From Akkermansia muciniphila (GTDB taxonomy: Bacteria > Verrucomicrobiota > Verrucomicrobiia > Opitutales > Opitutaceae): a DNA stretch of 64,000 nucleotides. The notes under the pieces are model-generated. The model saw only the letters and a program-made list of their open reading frames with translations, was not told the DNA's origin and ran no database searches. The translations under genes and the position numbers were made by a program. Numbering within the stretch: the first letter of the stretch is position 1; the number at the start of each line of letters is the position of its first letter. The stretch lies in assembly GCA_945888375.1 (NCBI GenBank), contig CAMCZZ010000020.1, positions 1 through 64,000 on the forward strand, written 5' to 3'. Below are positions 54,701 to 63,338 of the stretch, one piece after another.

Positions 54701-55748
54701 TCCCCTCCGCTCGCGTTTGCCCGAAAACGAGGAGCAACCCATCGGCCTGAACTACGGCTTCATCTACATCACCGACCGTGAGGAAGGCCTTGTCGCCGTC
54801 CTCGCCGCCACCCTCCTCGACGGCGACCCGGCGAACAATTTCTTCAACGACAAGGACGTCGTGCGCTTCAACCCCGACGGCGTGCTCGCCGGCGCCACCC
54901 ATGCCTACATGGCCGGCACCCGCCTCTACGTCGTCTGCGCCGCCGGCCTGGCCGTGGTGGACGTCGCCGATCCCTTCCACCCCAAACTCCTCGCCGCACC
55001 CGTCGCCGGCCTCCTCCGCGATCCGCGCAAGCTCGCCGTGCAGTTCCAGCACGCCTTCGTGACCGACGCCGACGGCGTGAAGGTTTTCGATCTCTCCGCG
55101 CCGCTCGCGCCCAAGCTCATCGCCACGCTGCCCCTCGCCCACGCCGAGGGCCTCTACGCCGCCCGCACCTACCTCTACGTCGCCGACGGCCCCGACGGTC
55201 TGGCCATCGTCGACATCAAGAACCCCGCGCAACCCCGCATGCACAGCCACTTCACCGCCGACGGCGCCTTGAACGATACCCGCGCCATCCAGATCGGCGC
55301 GGTCAACGCGTCCATGTTCGGCCTCGTCGCGGACGGCAAAAACGGCCTGCGCGTCGTCCAGCTCATCAGTCCCGAGAACCAGCCCAACTACATGGGTTTC
55401 TCACCCGAGCCGAAACCGAAGCTCATCGCCACCTACCCGACCGCCGGGCCCGCCGTGGCCGTCAGCCGCGGCCTGGATCGCGACCGCGTGGTGGACGAGA
55501 CCGGCGGCCAGACCGTGGTATTCGGCCGGCGCGGCAGCCGCCCCTTCCACGAGCCGGAGTGGCTGAAGTTCCTGCAACACGCCGACGGCACCCCCTACCG
55601 GGTCGAGGACGTGCAAACCCAACCCGACGGCACCCTCGTGAGCACCGGCGGGACCGCCCTCGTCCCCGCAGCCTACGTCAGCCCCGAGCCCGCCGAGATC
55701 GCCGAACCCCAGCCCCGCCCCCGTCTAGAACGCCGCCCGACGCGTTGA
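51777..55748 (+). CDS. Decahaem cytochrome c fused to an LVIVD-type beta-propeller
   Basis: 1,323 residues (GTG 51777; GTG 51786 would remove three residues). An N-terminal hydrophobic segment (about 12-32) serves as signal or anchor. Ten CxxCH motifs run from Cys91 to about residue 820: CVECH, CVDCH, CGPCH, CTACH, CMNCH, CVDCH, CIDCH, CQVCH, CFGCH, CTDCH. Residues about 870-1250 hold propeller-like repeats (LYVVCAAGLAVVDVADPFHPKL, GVKVFDLSAPLAPKLI, LYVADGPDGLAIVDIKNPAQPRM). It is likely an extracytoplasmic terminal cytochrome. A heptamer array at 53803-53830 falls in a variable linker. Stop at 55748. Confidence 0.88.
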   Translation: MHSVVKNSRLRRLVLPFAAAWSLAVASLLLFAGPSEPAAPAAPIRAAGITGPATVELAKLESENAHPAPERPAPSLVDQSRAAADRKSAGCVECHTGIEDMHASPHVVLGCVDCHGGDPTPGLTMRKAHIAPRHPEHWPSSANPADASVLLNHESPEFIQFVNPGDLRVSEKACGPCHAEINTHVGHSVMRHGAMLWGAALYNNGATPEKAPRYGQAYGADGVPLRLESPIPVTDALTRIHAILPFIEPLPRFALGQPSNILRIFERGGEKQTELGNPNAFEPPGRPVRRLSERGLGTNNRTDPVYLNLQKTRLHDPMLDFMGSNDHPGDYRSSGCTACHVTYANDRSPVNSGPWAKYGHQGLSFSADPMISKKEKGHPIKHQFTRSIPSSQCMNCHMHQGNLFVNPFLGYTWWDQESDGEFMYPKEQHDPSDPEQVGLAVTTPEAAAARGLWKDPAFFEKVAELNPKLKETQFADYHGHGWIFRAVFKKDKEGNLLTLDDKIIPSSDSEKFKKAVHLKDVHLARGMQCVDCHFTTDVHGNGLLSAEPRAITAIECIDCHGTIDRRPTLKTSGVGGRVENGQILPNDLAAGITPFGPRFRWEGRKLYQQSMMAKDLVWEVPQTIDTVDPTSAHYNPKSAYAKTLRRDGQTWGSVPAGPHPTGSPRDATGTPKALAASSLPAPGSAPHDLAHADANISCQVCHTSWATSCFGCHLPLKANQKVPGNKFEGANSRFYTTYNPQVVRDDVFMLGLDASYKNHRLAVLRSSSAIIVGSQNANREWVYSQQQTISSEGYSGQAFNPHFPHTTSSVGTTKGCTDCHLSTTNDNHAWMTQLLGFGTGTVNFFGRHAYVANGSHGLDAVVWTERDEPQAALGSHLHRLAYPRNHAEHLAKNSVLAEAHHHHGAGEVLDVLQRGEYLYAACGEGGFVVFDIANVDNKGFSERIVTAPVSPLGQRLAVKTRFATSVVAPSTLALDPLRSRLPENEEQPIGLNYGFIYITDREEGLVAVLAATLLDGDPANNFFNDKDVVRFNPDGVLAGATHAYMAGTRLYVVCAAGLAVVDVADPFHPKLLAAPVAGLLRDPRKLAVQFQHAFVTDADGVKVFDLSAPLAPKLIATLPLAHAEGLYAARTYLYVADGPDGLAIVDIKNPAQPRMHSHFTADGALNDTRAIQIGAVNASMFGLVADGKNGLRVVQLISPENQPNYMGFSPEPKPKLIATYPTAGPAVAVSRGLDRDRVVDETGGQTVVFGRRGSRPFHEPEWLKFLQHADGTPYRVEDVQTQPDGTLVSTGGTALVPAAYVSPEPAEIAEPQPRPRLERRPTR
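53803..53830 (+). repeat. Heptamer array inside the decahaem-propeller gene
   Basis: Units CGTCCTC, GCTCCCC, GCTCCGG, GCTCCGC, coding for ASSLPAPGSA in a linker ahead of the eighth haem motif. The consensus GCTCCNN matches the arrays before 45091 and 29396, so these elements tolerate insertion in coding DNA. Confidence 0.55.
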
Positions 55749-55985
55749 GCCTTCATCGCCAACCCGTCCGAACCTGTTGGCATACAGCCGTTTAGACCAT
55801 TTCAAATAGAGTTGTAACCAATGAAAGCGGAGAATTTCCGCAAAAGGCGCAAAAGATCCCATCGCGCATCAAGCGCCACAAGCGCCTGTAGGCGCGCGGA
55901 AGTGCCTCACCGGAGGAAGAGAAGTTTTGTGACTTTTTACGGCCATAACTTCATTTGAAGGGCTGTAGGTAACGGACCAACCCCA

Positions 55986-56070
55986 TGGTGCCCGGGAGCG
56001 GACTCGAACCGCTACACCTTTCGGCACAGGCTTCTGAGACCTGCGTGTCTACCAATTCCACCACCCGGGC
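55986..56070 (-). tRNA. tRNA-Leu (anticodon CAG)
   Basis: On the minus strand the gene starts GCCCGGG and ends CCCGGGCACCA with an encoded CCA. It has a D-arm (GAATTGGTAGACAC), an anticodon stem/loop CAGGT-CTCAGAA-GCCTG reading CAG, a long variable arm typical of Leu (TGCCGAAAGGTGT) and the T-arm GGTTCGAGTCC. The acceptor stem is a perfect 7-bp pair. Confidence 0.95.
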
Positions 56071-56169
56071 GGATGAGGGAGGGAAAACCCATTCGCCCCG
56101 CCCGATACAGGTAAGCCCGGATTTAAGCGGCTACCACAAATCCAGTCCGCCCTCGGTCGGCCAAACGCC

Positions 56170-56449
56170 TTAACGCGAAAAAACGGCCAGATCCGCCCGC
56201 GCGTGCTGCATCTCCGCCAAAATTACCCCCTGTGTGCTGTAGGAGTTGGCTGCCCGCCGGCGTGATCGTCACCGCTCGTCCCATCCGATCAAACAAACGA
56301 CACCCCAAATCACGTTCCAAGGCCTTGATCGCGTGGCTCACCGCCGACTGCATGAGACTTAATTCCTTGGCCGCCTGCGTGAAACTCCCCAATCGAGCCA
56401 AGGTGGCGAAAGCGAGCAGTTTGCGGCTATCGAGGATGGACTGGGACAT
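56170..56449 (-). pseudogene. LysR-family regulator remnant, frameshifted and truncated
   Basis: From ATG 56447-56449 the frame gives an intact LysR HTH (LLAFATLARLGSFTQAAKELSL, QSAVSHAIKALERDLGCRLFDR) up to GSQLLQH. At about 56240 the frame shifts by one base: the other frame continues QGVILAEMQHARADLAVFSR, the expected LysR linker helix, and stops at TAA 56170-56172. The whole effector domain of about 200 residues is missing. It is therefore a remnant, although the DNA-binding half could still be made. Confidence 0.75.
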
Positions 56450-56481
56450 GGAAAACGGTCGCGTGTTGGGAGAGCTACCCA

Positions 56482-57456
56482 TTAGCACGATTCAAGCCAC
56501 CGCCCGCATCCGACCTTTTCATGAACTATTTTCATGCGATTGCCACGGGCAGACTCGCGCCTTGTTCTGACGGTTTTCCTGCGCTCCGCCCGCCACCCGA
56601 TGGCTGAACCCTCTCTCCCTTCCACGCCCTGACCGGCGGCGCCTTTGACCCCACCCTCGGCGCCGCCCTGGACCAGCACCGTCGCCAGCGAGGGCATCGC
56701 CTTCCAATTCGCCCTTTCCGGGTCATACACCTCCACTTCCGCGTGGGCCTCACCCTGAGTGTGGGATTCTCCGCCCACCACCCACAGCCAGCCGTTCGCC
56801 GCCACCGCCGCGTTGCCCGCCCGGGGCGTGGGCAATGGCTTCGCCAGGCTGCTCCAGCGTCCCGTCGCGAGGTCATAGACGTCCACCGGCGCCACCAGCA
56901 GCGAGAACAACTCCCCCGTCGCATGCGAGGTCGTCCGTCCTCCCGCCGCGTAGATGCACCCACCGATCTCCACCGCGCAGAAATGATCCCGCGCGTGCGG
57001 TGCATCGGGTAGCACCGTCCACTCCCCCGTCACTAGATTAACCCGGTCTAGCCAGGGCACAAAGCCCCCCATGTGACCATCCACGATGCCCGCGACCACA
57101 TAAAGATCGTCTCCCACCACCACCGCGCCGGCCCCGCCCCGCCGCCGGCTCTCCGGCACCTCCGGTCCGCGCGACCAGGTCTCCGTCGCCGGATCATAGA
57201 CGGGGATGTGATCCAAGGGCTTCTCCCGGGGGAACCCGCCCGTCATTGCCCCCGGGAGGTAAATGCGCTCCCTCCACACCACCGCTTGAAAATGATGTAT
57301 CTCCATCGGTGCTTCCGCCGCGCGCCGCCACGTTGAGGTCTTGGGGTCAAAACTGTTCACCGGCTTCAGCCCCCGTCCGCCCAGCAGATGCAGGTGGTCC
57401 CCGCAGGCGACGAAGCCGCCCTCATGCCGCGCCGAGGGCGTCCCGGTGCAGGTCAT
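56482..57456 (-). CDS. Kelch-repeat beta-propeller protein, C-terminus degraded
   Basis: 324 residues. Five or so kelch blades: HLLGGRGLKPVNSFDPKTSTW, YLPGAMTGGF...VYDPATETW, DLYVVAGIVDGHMGGF, CIYAAGGRTTS, WLWVVGGESHTQ...VEVYDPERANW. RHEGGF, IHHFQAV, RRRGGAGAV and ARDHF are signature links of this kelch group. After MPSLA the last blade is lost and residues become Arg/Gly-rich without homology. The upstream in-frame codons GWGE precede ATG 57456 and a TAG stops further extension. It may be an eroded gene. Its role is unknown; sugar-related in some relatives. Confidence 0.7.
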   Translation of the reverse strand: MTCTGTPSARHEGGFVACGDHLHLLGGRGLKPVNSFDPKTSTWRRAAEAPMEIHHFQAVVWRERIYLPGAMTGGFPREKPLDHIPVYDPATETWSRGPEVPESRRRGGAGAVVVGDDLYVVAGIVDGHMGGFVPWLDRVNLVTGEWTVLPDAPHARDHFCAVEIGGCIYAAGGRTTSHATGELFSLLVAPVDVYDLATGRWSSLAKPLPTPRAGNAAVAANGWLWVVGGESHTQGEAHAEVEVYDPERANWKAMPSLATVLVQGGAEGGVKGAAGQGVEGREGSAIGWRAERRKTVRTRRESARGNRMKIVHEKVGCGRWLESC

Positions 57457-57826
57457 CTCGCCCCACCCGGAAGCTGCCAGCTGCGACTCCTACGCTCCGG
57501 CCTGGGATAACCCAAGCCCGAGAAACCAGCCCGCGCCACACAAGGCACGACTCCATGAAAGCAAAGATAGCATCATAGGAGCAGCAAGCGGCCCTTTTAT
57601 CGCGTTTCAAATGAGCACCCTTTTTTTTCGGCAAACTCTGCGCTTCTAATTCCCGGATATCCCTAAAAGTTATGACAGCGTATTACCTCGGGCGAATTGC
57701 GTGCCCCCTGCTTTTTTCTATATTAACATAACTCCTTTTAGACACTGTTACACTTCTGCCCTGCATTCGTCTTTTACCTCGTTTGATCCTCTGCCTTTCC
57801 CCCGTCTTTTTATACCCGTCATTCCA
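57457..57826. other. 370-bp gap before the GH95-like gene
   Basis: A divergent region between the kelch gene and the GH95-like gene. The 57600-57760 part is AT-richer than its surroundings and contains the promoter candidate listed separately. No coding sequence with family similarity was seen. Confidence 0.5.
57697..57724 (+). promoter_or_regulatory. Candidate sigma-70-type promoter of the GH95-like gene
   Basis: TTGCGT (57697-57702) and TATATT (57719-57724) are separated by 16 nt. The -10 matches five of six consensus bases and the -35 about three. It lies about 100 nt upstream of the start at 57827. Confidence 0.4.
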
Positions 57827-60052
57827 ATGCTCCGCCATTTGATTCCCGCCTTGATCGCGCTCGCGCCCGCCTTTAACTCCTCGGCTCTCGCCAGCGTTCC
57901 CGCCTCCGAAACAGACTGGCCCGCCTACATGGCCCAGCACGATTTGGTCTGGGACAAGAAAGTTCCCGAAGGCTTCTTCAACGGCGCCTTCCTCGGTGAC
58001 GGCGTCACCGGCGGCATGGTTTACAAAGACCCCGCCGAGCCCAAGGGCCTGCGCCTGCTCATGGGCCGCTATGACATCATCGCCCACTCGATGATTCCCA
58101 AGTTCGAATACTGCGTTCCCCGCCTCTTCGCCGGCGACATCCTGCTCACTCCGGCCGGCCAACCCACCGAGGAATCCCTCCGCCTTGATCTCTGGAACGC
58201 GGAGTCCCGCGGCGCCACCGTCACCGACAAGGGGCGTCTCGAGTGGCGAACCTACGTTCACCGCACCGAGCACGCCTTCATCTTCGTCGTTAAAGCCTCC
58301 GGGGGCGAATCCGCCTCCTCCCTCCGTGTGCGCGAACAATGGGGCGTCAGCCCCGCCTTCTACCAAAAGAAGGTCGATCCCGAGACCATGGCGGACAAAC
58401 TCCCGCCCAAGCCCGTCACCGAGTCTCGCGACGCCGGTGTCACCCTCATTACCCAGCGCCTCGTCGCCCGGGCCGCCCACGCCGTCGCCTGGACCGTTTT
58501 ACAGCCGTCGTCCGACACCCGCATCCTCATCGCCACCTTAGGCGCCGCCTACGACGAAAAGCAACCTCACGAAGCCTCCATGGCCCGCGCCCAGGCCGAG
58601 GCCCTAGAACGCCTCGCCGCCGTCCGCCAGATCCCCCTCGCCACCCTCGACTCGACCCATCGCGCCTGGTGGCACGCCTACTACCCCAAGAGCCGCCTCG
58701 ACCTGCCCCAGGACCCCGCCTGGCAGAGCTTCTGGTGGAAACAAATTTACAAGTTCGCCGCCGCCTCCGCCGAAGACTCCTCCTACGTAATGGATACTCA
58801 GGGCCCCTGGATCACCAACTCCGGCTGGTCCGCCGTCTGGTGGAACCTTAACGTCCAGCTCTCCTACCTCCCTGCCTTTTCCGCCAACCGCCTCGACGTA
58901 GGCCGCTCCCTGCTCAACGGCCTAGAACGCATGCACCGCTCCGGCGTCCTCTCCCAAAACGCCGGCAAATATTCCGCCGATTCCCTTTGGATCGGCCGCG
59001 CCGCCGACTTCAAGGGCGCCGGCACCTGGGGCGAAGAGATCGGCAACCTCACCTGGGCCCTCCAGCTCGGCTGGCGCTACTACCGCCACACCGGCGACGA
59101 ACGCATCGCCCGCTGGCTCTTCCCCCTGCTCAAGGGCGATATTAATCACTACCTCCACCTTCTTAAAGAAGCCCCCGACGGCAAACTCCGCCTCCCTCCG
59201 TCTCGCTCGCCTGAATACGAGAACTGCATGAAGGACCGCGAGCTTGTATCCGATGCCAACTATGCCCTCTCCTCTCTCCACTGGGCGCTCCGCACCATTC
59301 TCGATCTCGACACCCGCCTCGGCCTGAAAGACCCGCTCCGTCCCCGTTGGGAAGAAACCCTCCGTCGCATCCCCGAAATGCCCGCCGACGAGACCGGCCT
59401 CATGATCGGCTCCGACCAACGCTACGACACCAGCCACCGCCACTACTCCCACCTCCTCGGCCTCTACCCCTACCACCTCGTAAATCCCTTCGCCGACGCC
59501 GCCTCCGCCGACCTCTACCGCCGCTCGGTGGACCGCTGGGCCTCTCTGCCACAATCGCTTCAGGGCTACAGCTACACCGGCGCCTGCGCCATGTATGCCA
59601 CCCTCGGCGACGGGGAAAAGGCCATCACCTCGCTCGATAAACTCCTCCCCCGCATCGAGCCCAACAAGCTCTACACCGAAGGCGGCGGCCAGGTGATCGA
59701 GACCCCGCTCTCCGCCGTCGAATCGGTCAACTACCTCCTCCTCCAAAGCTGGGGCGACACCGTCCGCGTCTTCCCCGCCGTGCCCGCCCGCTGGCGCGAC
59801 GCCTCCTTCCGCGATTTCTCCGCCGAAGGCGCCTTCCTCGTCAGCGCCCGCCGCGAAGGCGGCCGCACCACTTGGGTCCGTGTCCATAGCCAGGCCGGTT
59901 CGCCGCTCCGTTTAAAGATCGACGGCTTCGCATCCACCCCCGCGATCAAGCTCCCCCCTGCCGGCAAAGCCCAGCCCCTCGGCCCCGGCCTCTGGGAAGT
60001 CACGCTCCCCGCCGGCTCCGCCATCGAGTTCAGCCAAGCCGCCCCGCACTGA
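57827..60052 (+). CDS. Exported glycoside hydrolase, GH95-like
   Basis: About 741 residues from ATG 57827 (MLRHLIPALIALAPAFNSSALAS signal). The N-terminal beta domain has GAFLGDGVTGGMVY. The (alpha/alpha)6 barrel contains WWNLNVQLSYLPA (near 339), where the Asn-x-Asn pair matches the catalytic asparagines of GH95 fucosidases, and HRHYSHLLGLYP. The C-terminal ESVNYLLLQSWGDTVRVFPAVPARWRDASF is also GH95-like. GH95 enzymes remove alpha-L-fucose or galactose. Divergence in the first third means substrate is uncertain. A candidate promoter lies upstream. Confidence 0.75.
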   Translation: MLRHLIPALIALAPAFNSSALASVPASETDWPAYMAQHDLVWDKKVPEGFFNGAFLGDGVTGGMVYKDPAEPKGLRLLMGRYDIIAHSMIPKFEYCVPRLFAGDILLTPAGQPTEESLRLDLWNAESRGATVTDKGRLEWRTYVHRTEHAFIFVVKASGGESASSLRVREQWGVSPAFYQKKVDPETMADKLPPKPVTESRDAGVTLITQRLVARAAHAVAWTVLQPSSDTRILIATLGAAYDEKQPHEASMARAQAEALERLAAVRQIPLATLDSTHRAWWHAYYPKSRLDLPQDPAWQSFWWKQIYKFAAASAEDSSYVMDTQGPWITNSGWSAVWWNLNVQLSYLPAFSANRLDVGRSLLNGLERMHRSGVLSQNAGKYSADSLWIGRAADFKGAGTWGEEIGNLTWALQLGWRYYRHTGDERIARWLFPLLKGDINHYLHLLKEAPDGKLRLPPSRSPEYENCMKDRELVSDANYALSSLHWALRTILDLDTRLGLKDPLRPRWEETLRRIPEMPADETGLMIGSDQRYDTSHRHYSHLLGLYPYHLVNPFADAASADLYRRSVDRWASLPQSLQGYSYTGACAMYATLGDGEKAITSLDKLLPRIEPNKLYTEGGGQVIETPLSAVESVNYLLLQSWGDTVRVFPAVPARWRDASFRDFSAEGAFLVSARREGGRTTWVRVHSQAGSPLRLKIDGFASTPAIKLPPAGKAQPLGPGLWEVTLPAGSAIEFSQAAPH

Positions 60053-60111
60053 TCATCCCTGCCCGGACAGGGTGTCGATTGGCAACCTGCCTCTGGTATT
60101 CCGAGATTGCT

Positions 60112-60136
60112 CGCGGAGATCCGCCGGGATCTCGCG
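60112..60136 (+). terminator. Hairpin in the convergent gap after the GH95-like gene
   Basis: GAGATCC pairs with GGATCTC around GCCG, extended by a bulged CGC/GCG. There is no T-run, so it may be a protective hairpin or repeat element. The rest of the gap (60053-60292) shows no gene. Confidence 0.35.
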
Positions 60137-60292
60137 GGCATCTGGTAACCTGCTTAATCCCATCGATGCACCTTTTGGTGCGACTCGGGCTTCGCCGTTC
60201 GCCACCTATTCTGCGAGCAAGCCTCGTCTAATCGCACCCTTTTGGGGTTCTGGGATCCACCGTGGTTGGCTGGGATGAGCCGGACCGTGAAA

Positions 60293-61489
60293 TCACTCCG
60301 CCACCTGAACCTCAAGCCGCAGGAACCCAGAACCGCCCGGCATCGCCTCGGCGGGTAACTTGAAGCACGCCCACTCATGTCCAGAAGGCGGGGTAGGCCA
60401 GCCCGCCGGCACCGGCGCCGCCACCGGGACCAAGGTCCAATTCGCCAGATCGGTAGAGCCTACCACCCGGTAAATCAGCTCGCCGCTGCGCGCCGTGGCA
60501 CCGCTCCACGCCGCACCCGCGCGCACCGCAAAGACCAGCGCCGGGCCTGCCGCATCGCCGCCGGTCGGCGGCACCAGCCAGAAACCCGGCGTCTCCGGCG
60601 CGTCAGCCGCATTGGTCGGATCGCTGGCGCCCATGGCATATTCGAGGAGGTTCGGCGCGCCATCACCGTCGGGATCGTTCGCAGCGCCGCTGATCGCGCC
60701 GTGCGCCGCGAGGTGCTTCGCCAGGCTCGGCAGGCCCGCGCCCGTCGCCGCGAGCGCCGCCGGTTCGCGACCGTCGATCTGGCGCAGGTAATCAATCAAA
60801 TCCGAACGTTCGCCGGCGCTCAGCTCCACCAACCGGCCGTGCCGCTTGGAGGGATCCGCCGCCATCTGCGTTATCCAAGTCTCCAAAGTCGCCAAGCCGC
60901 CATCGTGGCCGTAGGGCGGCGTCGCCCACAAGCCACGCAGGGTCGGCGTATCAAAGCCGTCGAGCGAACCGCCGAGACGGGTGCCGGATGAGGCCTTCAA
61001 CGTGCCGACATCGTGCAGCACGCCCAGCGGGCTGTCGGTGAAATGCTGACCACCGTGGCAGGAGTAGCAGGCCAGCCGATTAAACAAGGCCCGGCCCCGC
61101 AGGCCTGCCGGAGTAAGATCGCCATCAGCCGCGCGGTGGGGGCTCTCGGGATACGTCGCGAGAGAGGCGACGTAGGCCGCCATAGCATCGAGACCGGCGC
61201 TGCGGCCGGCCTTGGCATCGCCCAGCGGTTGCGCGCGGGTGCCGGCATGGAAATCCGCCGAGTTCATCAGGCCATCACCGAGGCCAAGCGCGCGGATCTG
61301 ACCCTCAAAGTCCTGCACTTCGTCGAAATTGGCCGTCCAGTGAAGGCGACCGTGGGCGGTGCCCGCCCGACCGCGCAGGTCGATGGTGTTGCGCAGGCCT
61401 TCGCCGAGGTGGGTGAAATCCCACACCCGCCCGTCGTGCCCGCCATCGAGGTGGCAGGAGGCGCAGCTCATGTAGCCTTCAAAGTTCAG
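60293..61489 (-). pseudogene. C-terminal part of a cytochrome c peroxidase-like protein (follows an in-frame TAA)
   Basis: This part reads on in the same frame right after the TAA at 61490-61492 (LNFEGYMSCASCHLDGGHDGRVWDFTHLGEGLRNT). It carries CASCH and a second haem CYSCH about 125 residues later, with FDTPTLRGLWATPPYGHDG and ERSDLIDYLRQI, features of MauG/di-haem peroxidase-type proteins. The tail has DPDGDGAPNLLEYAMGASDP, a Ca-binding-type segment common in Verrucomicrobiota surface proteins. It has no signal peptide of its own, so it would only work joined to the upstream propeller part. Confidence 0.75.
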
Positions 61490-62824
61490 TTACGCGGATT
61501 CGGCGTCATAGAAGAGCCGTTTGCCTTGCAGGACTTCGGGGGCGAGGGGCTCCACCGCCACGGTGGACACCGGTGCGGCGAGGGGCGGAGCGCTCACACC
61601 GGTGCCGGACAGCAGAGCGGAGACATCAAAGCCCGAGACCGTGCGTCCGAGGAAATCGAGGGTGAAGAGCCTGCCGCGCGCGGGGTCGAGCAACACACCG
61701 GTGGGCGTGTTGCCGGTGGGCAACTCGGTCACTTCCGCGCCCGTGGCCGTATCAAGCACAAGCACGAGGTGATTGCCTGGCAGGGTAACAAAAGCGAGGT
61801 CGCCGAGCAGGGAAAAATCCACCGCGTGGGCGCGATCAAAGTTGTCGTGGTCGATGCGACCGGGCGCACGCGGCGCACCGGTGAAGAGGTCCACCAGCGA
61901 GGTCACGGCACGCACCGTCATGTCATGCGAGAGGGGCAGGCCGTCGCGCAGGCCGCCGCGGAATATATTGTCCTGTTTGGAGGGCAGCCAAAGCGCACCG
62001 CCATCGGGCGTGAGGGCGGCGTTGACCAGGTAGTTGGGGATACCGCGGGCGTGAACGGAGGTGTCCGGCCCGGAGGCGGGCGCGAGCGCCAGGGTGCGAA
62101 GCAGAGCCAGGCCTGCGCTGGGGGTGGCGTCTAGTTCGTAGGCTTGGCCGCCCTCATCGGGGGAGATGAAGCGCGTCGCGTAGATCCGGGCGCCATCGTG
62201 CGAGATGGCGAGGCCGCGCGGCTCGGGCCGGCGTCCATCGGCGTCGGTCGGCAGATCACGCGCTACGACGGTGGCGAAGTTGGTGGTATCAAGCGTGAGG
62301 ATACGCCCGAGCGCCTGGAGCGCGACATGGGCGCGGGTGCCTTCGGGGGAAAAGACGAGGCCGTAGGGCCGGGAGCCGTGCGGGAGGGAGACGAGACCGG
62401 AAAGCGAGCCGTCGGCGGCGAGCACGGAGATGGTGGAGCCGGCGTGGTTGACCACCCACGCGCGTCCGTCGGAGGCGAGGGCGAGGGCCTCGGGCTGGTC
62501 TCCCACCGGGTGTTCGCCGAGCTTGGCTAGGGTGGCGGCGTCAACGCGCGTCACGGTGTCGGCGTCGGGATTGCAAACCCACAGCGTGGCTCCGTTGGCC
62601 GAGAGTTCGAGCGGGCGGCTCGCCCCCGGGCGGGTGGCGGTGAGCGGACGATGGACGATATGGGTGAAACTGACGCTGGAGGGCGGCAACGCCCGGGCGG
62701 GGAGGAGCAGCGAGTCGATGTTGCCGCCACCTGAACCGGGAACGTTGCAGACGAGGTCGATGGTGTGAATGCCGGCGGCGCCACTGTCGAGGACATCCTC
62801 ATCGAGGACGTCGTTATCAACCAC
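61490..62824 (-). pseudogene. YVTN-like beta-propeller part, N-terminally truncated and ending at TAA
   Basis: The 444-codon frame has propeller blades such as LWVCNPDADTVTRVDAATLAKLGEHPVGDQPEALA, AWVVNHAGSTISVLAADGS, AHVALQALGRILTLDT, ARGIPNYLVNAALTPDGGALWLPS and GVLLDPARGRLFTLDFLGRTVSGFD. It ends RLFYDAESA just before the haem part, so one TAA (61490-61492) splits a single gene. At the other end, residues from about GAAGIHTIDLV are a carbohydrate-binding-like tail, whereas MVDNDVLDEDV is antisense to the GH28 fragment. The original N-terminus and signal are therefore missing at about 62770. Confidence 0.75.
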
Positions 62825-63313
62825 GCCCGCGCCCCGATCTATCTCCGTATCGGCGAACGCTCCCGCGTCCTCCCCGGCACCCCCAAGGTCCCCGCCGGCC
62901 CGCTACGCCGCATCATCATCGAGGACGTCACCGGCACCGACAACTACCGCCAGGGCTCCATCATCTCCGGCCTCGGTAAACCCGAAAAACTCATCGAGGA
63001 CGTCATCATCCGCCGGGTAAACCTCGGCATGGAAGGCGGCGGCACCACCGAGATGATCACCGCACGGGTGAACGATGACCAATGGTCCTATCCCGACGCC
63101 CACCAATTCTCCCCCAAGGGCCTTCCCGCCCATGGCTTCTACGTGCGCAGCGCAAAACGCGTCCACTTCGAGGACGTCACCGTCACCCCCGCCGCACCCG
63201 ACGCCCGCCCCCTTTTTGCCACCGTTGCTCCGGTTGAAAACATCACCCTAAATGGCCGTCCGCTGGAATCCGCCATGGGGGCGATCCCTGTCCCGGATTA
63301 CCATAGAAATTAA
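62765..63313 (+). pseudogene. GH28 (polygalacturonase-like) C-terminal fragment
   Basis: The frame reads ATVEDILIEDVVINHARAPIYLRIGERSRV, then RRIIIEDVTGTDNYRQGS and HGFYVRSAKRVHFEDVTVTPAAPDARP, typical late coils of a right-handed beta-helix of GH28 type. About 180 residues remain; the catalytic DD region and signal peptide are missing. The apparent GTG start at 62765 belongs to the junction with the minus-strand gene. A broken gene, with its 5' part lost at about 62770. Confidence 0.75.
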
Positions 63314-63338
63314 ACCCGGCATTGCTCACTGCCCAAGC

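Noticed and set aside
53015-54781. 588-codon plus-strand Arg/Pro-rich frame within the large cytochrome gene
   Set aside because: Out-of-frame shadow of the CxxCH-containing frame.
42547-55748. Calling the cluster a classical MtrCAB or nitrite/octahaem system
   Set aside because: Haem counts partly fit MtrCAB, but domain layout, TM anchor, propeller and ferredoxin fusion do not. No reductase active-site motif such as CxxCK was seen.
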